DNA of 64,000 bases, taken from Actinosynnema pretiosum (GTDB taxonomy: Bacteria > Actinomycetota > Actinomycetes > Mycobacteriales > Pseudonocardiaceae). The notes below the pieces were generated by a model that saw only the letters and a program-made list of their open reading frames with translations, did no database searches and had not been told where the DNA came from. The stretch is from the NCBI RefSeq assembly GCF_024171695.1, contig NZ_JAMTCF010000006.1:310001-374000 (forward strand), in the 5' to 3' direction. This document shows positions 27,101-35,590 of this stretch, piece after piece (the first letter of the stretch is position 1; each line of letters begins with the position of its first letter). A program made the position numbers and the translations under genes.

Positions 27101-29921
27101 GCAGGTCCAGGGTGCTCTCGCCCTCGGCCTGGGCGGACGCCGCCGAGGTCCCGGTGGCGGCCTGCGCGGCGCCGGTGGTGGTGCGCAGCGCCGGGTCCAG
27201 CTCGGGGGCGGTCTCGCACGGGCTGGCCAGGAACGTCATCGCGCCGTCCAGGGGCAGCTCGCGCACCACCCGGTCGGCGAACAGCGGGGCGGTGCGGACG
27301 GGGGCGCCGAGGGCGTGCGCGGCGGCCACGACGGTGAGCAGCGGGACGAGCGAGGCGCTGTCGGTGTCCACGGCGAGCGCGGGGGTGCCGGGGGCGATGT
27401 CGGCGAGCAGTCCGGTGAGCACCCGGCCGGGGCCGACCTCGACGACCAGGTCGGCGTGCTCGGCGAGCCCGGCGGCGGCCTCGTGGAAGCGGACCGGGCC
27501 GGTGATCTGCTCGCGCAGCAGCGCCCTCAGGTCGGTGTCGGGTTCGAGCGGGGCCCCGGTGACTGTGGAGTGGACGGGGCGGATGAGCCTGCCGAAGTCG
27601 TAGTCGACCAGGCGCTCGGCCATCGCGTCGGCGGCCGGGGCGACCAGGGGCGAGTGGAAGGCGTGGGACACCGGCAGGCGGGTGGCGGGCACGCCCTGGG
27701 CCCTGGCGGCGGCGCGGACCCGGTCGACGGCGTCGGCGGGGCCGGAGAGCACGGTCTGCTCGGGGCCGTTGAGGCCGGCGACCACGACGTCCTCCCCCGC
27801 CGCCAGCTCGGCGGCGCGCTCGGGCCCGGTGGCCAGGCCCGCCATCGCGCCGCCGCCCTTGCCCGCGTGGGCCATGACCCGGCCGCGCTCGGTGGCCAGG
27901 GACAGCACGCGGCCCGCGTCGAGCGCGCCCGCCCAGTGCGCGGCGGTCAGCTCGCCGAGGCTGTGCCCGGCGGCGCGGTCGGCCTCCACGCCCAGCTCGC
28001 GCAGCACGCCGAGCGCGGCGAGCGAGCCCGCGACGATGCGCGGCTGGGCGACCTCGGTGGCGACCTGGTCGCCGTCCTCGGGCAGCTCGGCGGCGCGGAA
28101 GACCTCCTCGGCGGAGGCGAAGCGGCGGCGCAGCGCGCCCGCGCCGCCCCGGCCGGAGCCCTGGCCGGGGAACAGGAACGCGATGCCGGGGGCGTCGGCG
28201 CCCGCGCCGAGGAACACGCCGTCGGCGGTGTCGAACAGCGGGGACCCGTCGGCGAGGGCGGCGCGCAGGCGGTCGAGCTTGCGCTCGGCGTCCTCGGTGC
28301 GGGTGATCACCAGGGCCGCGCGGTGCGGGCCGCCGGTGAGGCGGGCGGCGAGTGCGGCGGCGAGGTCGCCCAGCTCGGCCATGGCGAGCTTGGGCACGAG
28401 GGCGGCGACCTCGGCGACCCGCTCGGCGAGCCCGGCCCGGTCGGCGGCGTCGAGCAGCAGCACCTCGGCGTCCTGGCGGGAGGCGACCAGCGCGGCGGAC
28501 CGCTCGTCCACGCCCGCGACGCGGGTCGCGCCGGGGGCGGCCTCCAGGGCGAGGTGGGTGTTGATGCCGCCGAACCCCATGGCGGACACGCCCGCGCGCA
28601 GCGGCTGCCCGGCGGGCCACGGCTCGGCGGCGAGCGGCACCCGCACGGCCGCCGCGTCGAGCTTCGGGTGCGGGTCGTGGTGGCCGGTGGCGGGCGGGAT
28701 GACCTGGTGGTGCAGGGCGAGCGCGGCCTTGATCAGACCGGCGACGCCCGCGGCGGCCTTGGTGTGGCCGATGTTGCCCTTGACGGTGCCGAGCGCGGCG
28801 GGTGGCGCGGTCGGGTCGGCGGCGCGGCGGGCCGAGGACAGCGCCTCGATCTCGGTGGCGTCGCCGAGCGCGGTGCCGGTGCCGTGGCCCTCGAAGTAGG
28901 ACACCGTGCCCAGGCCGTAGCCCGCGCGGCCGTAGGCGCGGTCCAGGGCGAGCCGGTGGCCGTCCGCCTCGGGCCGGGTGATGCCGCCCTTGCCGTCCGA
29001 GGACACGCCCCAGCCGGTGATGGTGGCGTAGATCCGCAGGCCGCGCTCCAGGGCGTCCTGCTCGCGCAGCAGCACGAGCACGCCCGAGCCCTCGCCGGGC
29101 CAGAAGCCGTTGGAGTCGCGGTCGTAGACCTTCATCTCGCCGGTGGCGAGCGCGCCGGTCTTGGCGAAGCCGATGACCTCGAACGGGTCGATGGACAGGT
29201 CGACGCCGCCCGCGATCGCCACGTCCAGGTCGCCCTCCACGAGCGACTTGGCGGCGGTGGTGACCGACAGCAGCGACGAGGAGCAGGCGCCGTCGACGGT
29301 GTAGCCGCCGCCGCGCAGGTCGAAGTGGTTGCAGACCCGGCCCGCGATGGTGTTCGCCAGGCCGCCCGCGAGGGTGTCCTCGTCGATGGGCGGGAACGGG
29401 GCCTTGTACTGGCCTTCGAGCTCGTCGAGGAAACCGGCGGTCTCGTCGTCCGGCCAGCCCTTCGCGGCGAGCGCGGCGGCGACCGTGCGGCGCACGTACG
29501 GCCAGCGCAGCCGCAGCACGTTCGCGCGGGAGAACTCGCCGGTGAGGCTGTTGCCCAGCACGACGCCGGTGGTCCGGCGGGGAAGGCCCTCGCCGTCCGG
29601 GAAGCCCGCGTCGGCCAGCGCGCGGGCGGTGGTGTCCAGCGCGAGCCAGTGGGTGAGGTCGGTGGAGCGGTAGGTGCTGCCCGCGACGCGGTAGCGCACC
29701 CGGTCGAACTCGAAGTCGCGCAGCACCGCCGCCTTGGTGGCGTAGAACCGGTCGGGGGCCTGCGGGTCCGGGGAGTGGTAGTCGGCCAGGTTCATCCGCT
29801 CGTCGGGCAGCCTGCGGAACGCGCGCCTGCCCGCCAGCACGTTCTCCCACAGCTCCGCGGTCGTCGCGGCGTCGGGGTAGCGCAGCCCGATGCCGACGAT
29901 CGAGATCCGTCCGTCGCTCAT
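24162..29921 (-). CDS. pksE: enediyne iterative type I polyketide synthase (PksE)
   Basis: 1,919 residues. KS about 1-460, with Cys213 (GACSSSLLS), His346 (EGHGTGT) and His386 (NIGHTKA). AT about 575-880, with Ser654 (GHSLGE) and HAFH at 753-756 as in malonyl-specific ATs. ACP about 935-1010, with the enediyne motif DDLHLSSITVGQL and Ser970 as likely phosphopantetheine site. KR about 1195-1420, with TGGGKGI, Ser1331 and Tyr1344. DH about 1450-1660, with His1474 in DHLLDGDLLFP. The C-terminal PPTase (about 1725-1919) has GVDVE and Trp1859/Glu1863/Lys1867. The N-terminus VGIGLRYPDA and the STYRSTDLTHWLALDT stretch are specific to enediyne PKSs. Family members build a C15 polyene as warhead precursor. 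All catalytic residues are intact. The ATG at 29921 has GGTGAGAG upstream; further upstream the frame is open but AT-richer and noncoding. Confidence 0.97.
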   Translation of the reverse strand: MSDGRISIVGIGLRYPDAATTAELWENVLAGRRAFRRLPDERMNLADYHSPDPQAPDRFYATKAAVLRDFEFDRVRYRVAGSTYRSTDLTHWLALDTTARALADAGFPDGEGLPRRTTGVVLGNSLTGEFSRANVLRLRWPYVRRTVAAALAAKGWPDDETAGFLDELEGQYKAPFPPIDEDTLAGGLANTIAGRVCNHFDLRGGGYTVDGACSSSLLSVTTAAKSLVEGDLDVAIAGGVDLSIDPFEVIGFAKTGALATGEMKVYDRDSNGFWPGEGSGVLVLLREQDALERGLRIYATITGWGVSSDGKGGITRPEADGHRLALDRAYGRAGYGLGTVSYFEGHGTGTALGDATEIEALSSARRAADPTAPPAALGTVKGNIGHTKAAAGVAGLIKAALALHHQVIPPATGHHDPHPKLDAAAVRVPLAAEPWPAGQPLRAGVSAMGFGGINTHLALEAAPGATRVAGVDERSAALVASRQDAEVLLLDAADRAGLAERVAEVAALVPKLAMAELGDLAAALAARLTGGPHRAALVITRTEDAERKLDRLRAALADGSPLFDTADGVFLGAGADAPGIAFLFPGQGSGRGGAGALRRRFASAEEVFRAAELPEDGDQVATEVAQPRIVAGSLAALGVLRELGVEADRAAGHSLGELTAAHWAGALDAGRVLSLATERGRVMAHAGKGGGAMAGLATGPERAAELAAGEDVVVAGLNGPEQTVLSGPADAVDRVRAAARAQGVPATRLPVSHAFHSPLVAPAADAMAERLVDYDFGRLIRPVHSTVTGAPLEPDTDLRALLREQITGPVRFHEAAAGLAEHADLVVEVGPGRVLTGLLADIAPGTPALAVDTDSASLVPLLTVVAAAHALGAPVRTAPLFADRVVRELPLDGAMTFLASPCETAPELDPALRTTTGAAQAATGTSAASAQAEGESTLDLLRRLAAQRAELPLEALTEHTHPLDDLHLSSITVGQLVNEVTRGLGRPALETSPNFATARLGELADLIDELAATAHDGDRESGEAPGVAPWVRPFHVAHVRRPLRPVAVAEPGDWTVHAPDGHRLTTHLTGALPGDGVLLLLPPDGGPEHVGLALAAARDALATGRRFVLAQGALGMSGLARTLHLEAPHLPVTVVDLAAGLPDHAAAAAVVAEIAAGEGFTQARYAADGARTVPVLRVAETTTPETAGSPLGPDDVLLVTGGGKGITAECALAIATDTGAALALLGRADPAEDAELAANLARMTAAGVRHRYERADTTSADQVAAAVTGFRADLGEVTAVLHGAGRNEPTALANLTEDAFRATLAPKVDGLRTVLDAVGEDNVRLLITFGSIIGRAGLRGEAHYATANDWLTELTTDFARRNPGARALALEWSVWAGAGMGERLGVVEALMRDGITPISTDAGIAVLRRVLADPAAGPALVVSGRAAGLPTLELERAELPLTRFTDRVVVHYPGVELVTEADLSGGSDPYLEDHLLDGDLLFPAVVGMEAMTQVAAALTGRTGPPLLEDVRFLRPVAIRPGGALTVRLAALVTGPDTVEVVVRAEDTGFSADHFRATVRLPRPALPAEPVDPAPALPPVPVDPVTELYGGVLFQGKRFQRLQAYRTASARRAVAEVATTSAATWFAPFLPQERLLADPGARDVMMHAIQCCVPDAVLLPQSVERLHLADPTAKAGEYVVLDARERSQDGDSYTYDLDVRDPSGALVERWDGLVLRAVRKRDGKGPWTPTMLGPHLERALERVLGGSRAVVVEPDPAEGGERRAQTALALSRALGAPTEVRYRPDGKPEVTGHAVSASHGAGLTLAATAPGGRLGVDVETAAPRTEDDWAALLGRAPLAVRDLLVRETGEDPSTAGTRVWGALECLRKTGSTTQALALERVHPDGWVVLSTGDARVATWTTTVDDRPEPVVFAVLAGQED

Positions 29922-30046
29922 GCTCTCACCGTCTTCGAGAACGTCGGGATTGCGTCCGGGAAATTGCGCCACCCCGGTTCGGAGTGGTCGGACGCGGTTG
30001 GCGCGGAATGCGCACAGGGCAAGGTTGCCGGAAGGCGAACGCGGCT

Positions 30047-30064
30047 CGCTTCTCGCATCGTGCC
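30047..30064 (-). promoter_or_regulatory. cluster box 2, upstream of the PKS operon
   Basis: On the minus strand it reads GGCACGATGCGAGAAGCG, 126 bp upstream of the PKS ATG. It fits the shared box with C for G in the central GGG. Confidence 0.55.
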
Positions 30065-30246
30065 ATGTGAGCTGCTGTTTTCGCATAACAGCGTGATGTT
30101 GGACCGGCCGGAAAGGACACCCGTAAAAGGTTTTGCGACATTTCCGCAGCGCCCTGCGGGAAATAACAGTGTGATGCCTCGCCGAATTGTCGCCGCCGCG
30201 CCGGGAGGTGCCCGCTTCCCCCTGGCGGGGAACCCGAAACAAGGAG

Positions 30247-30263
30247 GGCACGGTGGGAGAAAG
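30247..30263 (+). promoter_or_regulatory. cluster box 3, upstream of monooxygenase A
   Basis: GGCACGGTGGGAGAAAG, about 95 bp before the ATG at 30356. The downstream element TCCACAGTGG follows at about the shared spacing. Confidence 0.6.
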
Positions 30264-30355
30264 AGCCCGCGTCCCACCTGGTCCACAGTGGTTTCCTGGC
30301 CGGGCGGGAACCCCCGCGGGCCGCTCTTCCCCCGCCACCGCAAGGAGAGCACGAC

Positions 30356-31537
30356 ATGACAACCACCGAGGCGAGACCGAGCACCGACCTGGTCGGCCGA
30401 GCGGCGGAGCTGGCGCCGCTGATCCGGGCGCGCGTCCCCTGGCAGGAGGAGAACCGGGTGCTGCACCCCGACGTCGTCGCGGCGCTGGAGGAGTCCGGCC
30501 TGCTGGCGATGCGGCTGCCCGCCGCGTTCGGCGGGACGCTGCCGCCGGTGCGCGAGGTGTGCGACGCGGTCGCCGAGATCGGCAGGGCGGACGGTTCGAC
30601 GTCCTGGTCGCTCAGCTCCTGGGTGATCGGCACCTGGATGGCGGGCCTGCTGCCCGACGAGGCCCAGGACGAGATCTTCGCCGACCCGGCCGTGCGGTTC
30701 TGCGGCTCGGTCGGTCCGGGCGGGACGGCCGAGCCGGTGGAGGGCGGCTACACCCTCACCGGGCGCTGGCACTTCAACACCGGCGCGCGGCAGAGCCAGT
30801 GGGCCACGCACTCGATCCTGCTGGCCAAGGACGGCGGCCACGTGCCCGCGCTGGCCGTGGTCCGGGTGTCGGAGCTGGAGGTGGAGGACGACTGGCACAC
30901 CTCGGGGATGCGCGGCACCGGCAGCGTCACCAGCGTCGCGCGGGACGTGTTCGTCCCGCCGGAGCGGGTGCTGGAGATGATGCCGGTGGCGATGCGCAAC
31001 GAGCACCGGTCGGCGCGCAACATCGGCGTCCAGGCGTGGCAGGTGCCGTTCCTGCAGTTCGCGGTGGCGGTGGCGAGCGCGCCCGCGCTCGGCATGGCCC
31101 GCGCCGCCTGGGACGCGTTCTTCGAGCGGTTGCCGGGGAGGGGGATCGCGTACACGCACTACGCGGACCAGGCGCAGGCCCCGCTGACGCACCTGCGGGT
31201 GGCCGAGGCGAGGCTGCGCGTCGACCAGGCCGAGTTCCACCTGCACCGGGCCGCCGACCGGCTGCACGCCAAGTCGCTGACGGGCGAGGCGTGGAGCGCG
31301 GAGGAGCGCGCGCTCGCCAGGATGGACGCGGGGCTGGTGTGCGAGCGCGCCAAGGAGGCCGTCGACCTGCTCGCGGACGCGAGCGGCGGCTCGTCCATCT
31401 ACCTGGACAAGGCGCTCCAGCGCATCACGCGCGACATCCAGGCGCTGAACCTGCACGGCATCATGCACCCGAGCACGAACGCGGAGACCTACGGCCGCGT
31501 GCTGTGCGGACTGGAGCCGAACACCGACTTCATGTGA
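30356..31537 (+). CDS. acyl-CoA-dehydrogenase-fold flavin monooxygenase A
   Basis: 393 residues, acyl-CoA dehydrogenase fold, group D two-component monooxygenase type (HpaB/HsaA/KijD3-like). Features include the N-terminal helix WQEENRVLHPDVVAALEESGLLAMRLPAAFGG, the flavin-site segment WHFNTGARQSQW, SDWHTSGMRGTGS-like VEDDWHTSGMRGTGSVTSVA and the C-terminus YGRVLCGLEPNTDFM. It needs free reduced flavin, probably from the reductase at 23214. Hydroxylation of a polyketide or aromatic intermediate is likely; CoA-ester dehydrogenation is the less likely alternative. AAGGAGAGC precedes the ATG. It is the only plus-strand member of the four paralogues. Confidence 0.88.
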   Translation: MTTTEARPSTDLVGRAAELAPLIRARVPWQEENRVLHPDVVAALEESGLLAMRLPAAFGGTLPPVREVCDAVAEIGRADGSTSWSLSSWVIGTWMAGLLPDEAQDEIFADPAVRFCGSVGPGGTAEPVEGGYTLTGRWHFNTGARQSQWATHSILLAKDGGHVPALAVVRVSELEVEDDWHTSGMRGTGSVTSVARDVFVPPERVLEMMPVAMRNEHRSARNIGVQAWQVPFLQFAVAVASAPALGMARAAWDAFFERLPGRGIAYTHYADQAQAPLTHLRVAEARLRVDQAEFHLHRAADRLHAKSLTGEAWSAEERALARMDAGLVCERAKEAVDLLADASGGSSIYLDKALQRITRDIQALNLHGIMHPSTNAETYGRVLCGLEPNTDFM

Positions 31538-31550
31538 CGCGCGGACGTCG

Positions 31551-31651
31551 GGGGCGGGCCGGTCGAGCACCGGCCCGCCCCTTCCGCGCGCCGGGACGGC
31601 GGCGGGCGCGCACGCCGGAGCGGCCGGGCCCCACCGGGACCCGGCCGCTCC
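31551..31651. terminator. two back-to-back terminator hairpins
   Basis: Hairpin 1 has perfect 13-bp arms at 31551-31563 and 31569-31581. Hairpin 2 has perfect 12-bp arms at 31617-31628 and 31640-31651. They separate the convergent monooxygenases A and B, one hairpin serving each direction. Confidence 0.75.
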
Positions 31652-31660
31652 CCCGCGCGC

Positions 31661-32845
31661 TCAGAACAGGTGCGTGTTGGGCTCCAGCCCGCACAGCACG
31701 CGCCCGTACAGCTCCAGGTTCGTGTCCGGGTGCAGCACCCCGTGCAGGTTGATCGTGCGCAGGTCCCGCTCGATGCGCTGGATCGGCCGGTCCGCGTAGA
31801 TGGACGAGCCGCCGCTCGCGCCCACGAGCACGTCGACGGCCTCCTTGGCGAGCCTGGTGGACGCGCCCATGTCCATCCGCGCCACCGCGCGCTCCTCCGC
31901 GCTCCACGCCGAGCCGTCGCGCACCTTGCCGTCGACCCGGTCGGCGGCGCGGTAGACGTGGAACGCCGCCTCGTCGATCTTCACGGTGGCCTCGGCGACC
32001 TGCAGGTGCGTCAGCGGCGCCTCGGCCTGGTTCTCGTAGTCCGTGTACGTGATCTTGCGACCGGGCAGCCGCTCGAAGAACGCCTCGCGGGCGGCGCGCG
32101 CCATGCCGAGCGGGACGGCCGCCGCCCCCGCCGCGCTGATCGGCGAGAACGGGGCCCGCCACATGGCCGCGCCCGCGTTGCGCTCGGACCGGTGCACGCC
32201 CTCCAGCACCACGGGCAGCAGCGGCAGCACCCGCGCCTCGGGCACGAACAGGTCCTTCGCGACGGTCTTGACGCTGCCGGTGCCGCGCATCCCCACGGTC
32301 TGCCAGTCGTCCACCACGCCCAGGTCGGCCACCGGGATGGCCAGCACCACCGGGACGTAGCCGCCGTCCGGCTGGGCCAGCAGGGCGGAGTGCGCGAACC
32401 AGCTGCTGTGCAGCACGCCGGTGCTGAAGGGCCACTCGCCGTTGACGACGACCCCGCCGTCGGCGGGCACGGCGATGCCGTTGGGGCTGACGCTGCTGCC
32501 GATCAGCACGTCCGGGTCGGCGAAGACCTCGTCCTGCACCTCGTCGGGGAACAGGCCGACCAGCCACGAGCTGATGGTCAGGGTGCTGGCGGTCCAGCCC
32601 GCCGACCCGTCGCCGCGCGCCAGCTCGGCCACGACGTCGCACACGGTGCGCACGTCCGACTCGTACCCCCCGTAGCGCAGGGGCACGCGCATCTTGAGCA
32701 GGCCCGCGTCCCTGATCCCGGCGAGCACGTCGGCGTGCAGCACCCGGTGCTCCTCCTGCCAGGCGGCGTGCTCGCGGATCAGGGGGACCAGTTCCGCCGC
32801 GCGGCCTGCCAGCTCGGTCCGCCCCGGCGCCTCGGTGGTCGTCAT
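31661..32845 (-). CDS. acyl-CoA-dehydrogenase-fold flavin monooxygenase B
   Basis: 394 residues, clear paralogue of A, C and D. Shared blocks: RAAELVPLIREHAAWQEEHR, WSAEERAVARMD, GASGGSSIYADRPIQRIERD and C-terminal YGRVLCGLEPNTHLF. The segment that reads WHFNTGA in A and C reads WPFSTGV here, so its active-site wall differs. It lies 106 bp downstream of C in the same direction, has no cluster box of its own, and is probably co-transcribed with C. Confidence 0.88.
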   Translation of the reverse strand: MTTTEAPGRTELAGRAAELVPLIREHAAWQEEHRVLHADVLAGIRDAGLLKMRVPLRYGGYESDVRTVCDVVAELARGDGSAGWTASTLTISSWLVGLFPDEVQDEVFADPDVLIGSSVSPNGIAVPADGGVVVNGEWPFSTGVLHSSWFAHSALLAQPDGGYVPVVLAIPVADLGVVDDWQTVGMRGTGSVKTVAKDLFVPEARVLPLLPVVLEGVHRSERNAGAAMWRAPFSPISAAGAAAVPLGMARAAREAFFERLPGRKITYTDYENQAEAPLTHLQVAEATVKIDEAAFHVYRAADRVDGKVRDGSAWSAEERAVARMDMGASTRLAKEAVDVLVGASGGSSIYADRPIQRIERDLRTINLHGVLHPDTNLELYGRVLCGLEPNTHLF

Positions 32846-32951
32846 CTGCGCTCCTCGGTGCTCTTGCTACGGGTGCTCTTGCCACTACTGCGGGATGCCC
32901 GTCGGCGGGACGCCGGGGGCGGGGCGCCGCGGTGGGCGGCGCGCGCACGGC

Positions 32952-34136
32952 CTAGATGAACTGGGTGTTGGGCTCCAGCCCGCACAGGACGCGGCCGTAG
33001 GTCTCCGCGTTCGTGGTGGGCTGCATGATCCCGTTGAGGTTGATGGCCCGGACGTCGCGCTCGATGCGCTGCATGGGCCGGTCGGTGTAGATGGACGAGC
33101 CGCCGCTGGCGTTGCCGAGCACGTCGACGGCCTCCTTGGCGCGCTGGCAGACCGCGCCCGCGTCCATCCGGGCGGCGACGCGGGCGAGCACGTCGAGCGG
33201 CTGCCCGGCGGCGACGGCGGAGTCGAGCCGGTCGGCGGCGCGGCGCAGGTGGAACTCGGCCTCGTCGATCAGGGTGGCGGCCTCGGCGACCTGGAGGTGG
33301 GTGAGCGGGGCCTCGGCCTGCCGGTCGTAGTTCGTGTAGGTGATCTTGCGGCTGGGCAGCTTCTCGAAGAACGCCTCCCAGGCGGCGCGCGCCATGCCGA
33401 GCGCGGGGGCGCCCGCGACGGCGGCGGCGTACGGCATGAACGGGACCTTCCAGGTGGGGGCGTCCGCGTTGCGCTGCGACAGGTGCCTGCCCTCCATCAG
33501 GACCGGCAGCATCGGCAGGATGCGGGCCTGCGGGACGAACACGTCCTTCGCGGCGGTGGTGACGCTGCCGGTGGCGCGCAGGCCGGAGGTGTTCCAGTCG
33601 TCGCCCACGGTCAGGTCGGACATCGGCACGACGGCGGTGGCGGGGACGTAGCCGCCGTCCTCGGTGGCCAGCAGCACCGAGTGCACGTCCCACTGGCTGT
33701 GCGGGGCGCCGGTGTTGAAGTGCCACTCGCCGTTGAGGACCGCGCCGCCCTCGGTGGGCACGAGCACGCCGCCGGGGCTGACCGAGCCGCACACCCGCAC
33801 GGCCGGGTCGGCGAAGACCTCCTCCTGGACCTCGTCCGGGAACAGGCCCACCAGCCAGGAGCCGATGGTGAGGGTGGCGACCGTCCAGCCGACGGAGCCG
33901 TCGGCGCGGCCCAGCTCGGCCAGCACCTCGCAGGTGGTGCGCACGTCGGCCTCGTGGCCGCCGAGGCGGGTGGGCACGCGCATCCGGAACAGCCCGGCGT
34001 CGACCAGCCCGCGCACCACCTCCTCGTGCAGGACCCGGTTCTGCTCCTGCCAGGAGACGTGCTCGCGGATCAGCGGGACCAGCTCCGCCGCGCGGCCGAC
34101 GAGCTCGGCCCTCGTCGGCGCGTCGATGGTCGTCAT
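32952..34136 (-). CDS. acyl-CoA-dehydrogenase-fold flavin monooxygenase C
   Basis: 394 residues, paralogous to A, B and D: HVSWQEQNRVLHEEVVRGLV, WHFNTGAPHSQW, VGDDWNTSGLRATGS, NASGGSSIYTDRPMQRIERD and YGRVLCGLEPNTQFI. GAGGAG precedes the ATG. The cluster box at 34218-34234 lies about 90 bp upstream. It should use diffusible reduced flavin and oxygen to hydroxylate a cluster intermediate; the substrate cannot be read from sequence. Confidence 0.88.
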   Translation of the reverse strand: MTTIDAPTRAELVGRAAELVPLIREHVSWQEQNRVLHEEVVRGLVDAGLFRMRVPTRLGGHEADVRTTCEVLAELGRADGSVGWTVATLTIGSWLVGLFPDEVQEEVFADPAVRVCGSVSPGGVLVPTEGGAVLNGEWHFNTGAPHSQWDVHSVLLATEDGGYVPATAVVPMSDLTVGDDWNTSGLRATGSVTTAAKDVFVPQARILPMLPVLMEGRHLSQRNADAPTWKVPFMPYAAAVAGAPALGMARAAWEAFFEKLPSRKITYTNYDRQAEAPLTHLQVAEAATLIDEAEFHLRRAADRLDSAVAAGQPLDVLARVAARMDAGAVCQRAKEAVDVLGNASGGSSIYTDRPMQRIERDVRAINLNGIMQPTTNAETYGRVLCGLEPNTQFI

Positions 34137-34217
34137 CTGGGCTCCTCGGTGTGGTGGGGTGTCGGTGGCGAGCGCTTCCGCTCCGCTGGGAACTGTGGCA
34201 CGGGGGCGCGCGCGCCC

Positions 34218-34234
34218 GGTTCTCCCACGTTGCC
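34218..34234 (-). promoter_or_regulatory. cluster box 4, upstream of monooxygenases C-B
   Basis: The minus strand reads GGCAACGTGGGAGAACC. After exactly 27 nt the downstream element TGCCACAGTTCC appears. Confidence 0.65.
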
Positions 34235-34284
34235 GACCTGACGCCGGGCCGAGAAGCGCTGCGGTGCAAGCGTTCTCACGCGAA

Positions 34285-34324
34285 AGCGCGTCCACAGTGG
34301 ACGTGCTTCCACTGTGGACGCGCT
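34285..34324. terminator. 17-bp hairpin terminator after SRPBCC-DUF899 gene
   Basis: Perfect 17-bp arms at 34285-34301 and 34308-34324 with a 6-nt loop, 9 bp after the minus-strand stop at 34334. The left arm runs into the palindrome GTCCACAGTGGAC, which also flanks the TetR gene at 59637. Confidence 0.75.
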
Positions 34325-34333
34325 CGGGGGGTG

Positions 34334-35506
34334 CTACCGGAAGCGGCCGAAGCTGACGGCCCGCGCGCCCTCGGGCATCGCGCTCGGGTTGTAGAAGGTG
34401 GGCTGCTGCGGCCAGCCCCTGGGCGAGTCCTCCCACTGCTCGCGGCGCCCGTAGGCGGTCAGGTCGAGCATCCCGGTGACGAACGCGTTCCGGTCGAGGC
34501 CGCGCGACGTGGTGCTGTACGTGCGGTGGACGCGGTCCCCGTCGCGCAGGAACACGCTGAGCATGAACCCGCCCCCCGCGCCGGTGTCGCGCGAGAAGGT
34601 GGTCCCGTGGGAGGAGGCGCGCGGCAGGGTCCAGCCCATCCCGTCCCAGAGGGCGTCGAGCCGCTCCAGGGGCATGTCGGAGATCGTGACCCAGGTGATG
34701 CCGTGCTCGGCCAGCAGCGCGGGCGCGGTGGCGGGGATGTTGTCGGTGAACCAGGTGCATCCGGGGCACCGGCGGCCGGGGCCGCTGTCCATGAACTGGT
34801 AGGTGATGAGCTGGTCGCGGCCGTCGAACAGCTCGGGCAGCGATCTGGGCCCGTCCGGGGTGGCGAAGGAGTACTCGCGGTCGATCGGCGCCATGGGCAG
34901 CGCGCGCCGCCTGGCCGCCAGCTCGTCCAGGGCGCGGGTGGCGGCCTTCTCGGCTTCGAGGAGCTCGTCGCGGGCCTTCTGCCACTCGGCCTGCTCGACC
35001 ACCCTCGGCATCGGGCTCGCGGCCGGGACGCCGGGCACCCCGTCCTGCTCGACGGGCGGGCCGGTGCGCTCGATGGGCTGCCCCTCGCCCTCGGCGATGA
35101 GGCCCTTGAGGCTCTCGCCGACGAAGAACTCCCAGGCGTTCGAGCACACCTCGTAGCACTCGTAGGCGGGGACCAGGCCGTGCTGGGTGAAGCGCAGCTC
35201 GGTGCGGCCGTCCACCTCGGCGATGTCGAACGAGAGGGTGTTCCCGGTCCACTCGGTCCGGTCGGCGGTGAAGCTGAAGCGGTTGTCCACCACGTACCAG
35301 GCGACCCGCTCGCCCGGCACCAGCGCGGACACCCGGAACGTGCAGCGGTGCTGGTCGCCGTGGCGGTACCGGAACTCGCGGCCGAGCCGGTCGGTCGGGC
35401 CGTCGATGTCGCCGGACCACCACGACCGGACGTCGTTGACGGCGGCGAACACCTCGGCGGGGGTCTGGTCGACGACGATGGTGGTGGTGAAGTCCTGGTC
35501 TGCCAT
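34334..35506 (-). CDS. SRPBCC (AHSA1)-DUF899 fusion protein
   Basis: 390 residues. Residues 1-145 form an SRPBCC/AHSA1 domain (TTTIVVDQTPAEVFAAVNDV, WWSGDIDG), a hydrophobic-ligand fold. Residues 170-390 are a DUF899 thioredoxin-like domain with PMAPIDREYSF, the CxxC motif RRCPGCTWFTDNIPA and PRASSHGTTFSRD. Such fusions are uncommon. The protein could bind a hydrophobic intermediate and carry out thiol-redox chemistry on it, but no reaction is proven for DUF899. It follows the AhpD-like gene by 84 bp in the same direction. Confidence 0.82.
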   Translation of the reverse strand: MADQDFTTTIVVDQTPAEVFAAVNDVRSWWSGDIDGPTDRLGREFRYRHGDQHRCTFRVSALVPGERVAWYVVDNRFSFTADRTEWTGNTLSFDIAEVDGRTELRFTQHGLVPAYECYEVCSNAWEFFVGESLKGLIAEGEGQPIERTGPPVEQDGVPGVPAASPMPRVVEQAEWQKARDELLEAEKAATRALDELAARRRALPMAPIDREYSFATPDGPRSLPELFDGRDQLITYQFMDSGPGRRCPGCTWFTDNIPATAPALLAEHGITWVTISDMPLERLDALWDGMGWTLPRASSHGTTFSRDTGAGGGFMLSVFLRDGDRVHRTYSTTSRGLDRNAFVTGMLDLTAYGRREQWEDSPRGWPQQPTFYNPSAMPEGARAVSFGRFR

Positions 35507-35590
35507 GTGCTCCTCGGATCTGCGGGTGTTCGGACCGGCGGGTGGTCCGGACCTGCGGGCGCGCGGTGGCCCCGGCCCGGCGGGCCGGGC

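Larger units (their letters stand above)
29922..30355. promoter_or_regulatory. 434-bp divergent control region of the PKS operon
   Basis: The region is AT-richer than its surroundings. It contains a minus-strand cluster box for the PKS (30047-30064), a plus-strand box for the monooxygenase (30247-30263), two direct copies of ATAACAGYGTGATG (30085-30098 and 30163-30176, 78 bp apart), the inverted repeat GCTGTT...AACAGC (30074-30092) and a hairpin at about 30140-30163. It looks like the main regulatory switch of the cluster. Confidence 0.65.

Noticed and set aside
24279-30359. Very long open frame on the plus strand opposite the PKS (about 2,000 codons).
   Set aside because: It is antisense to an intact PKS with all catalytic motifs; its translation is Gly/Ala/Arg/Val-rich without domains, an effect of high G+C codon bias.
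29922-30362. Upstream in-frame extension of the PKS to 30,362.
   Set aside because: The added residues are not related to enediyne PKS N-termini, the DNA is AT-richer, and it contains the promoter boxes. The ATG at 29921 gives the family N-terminus.
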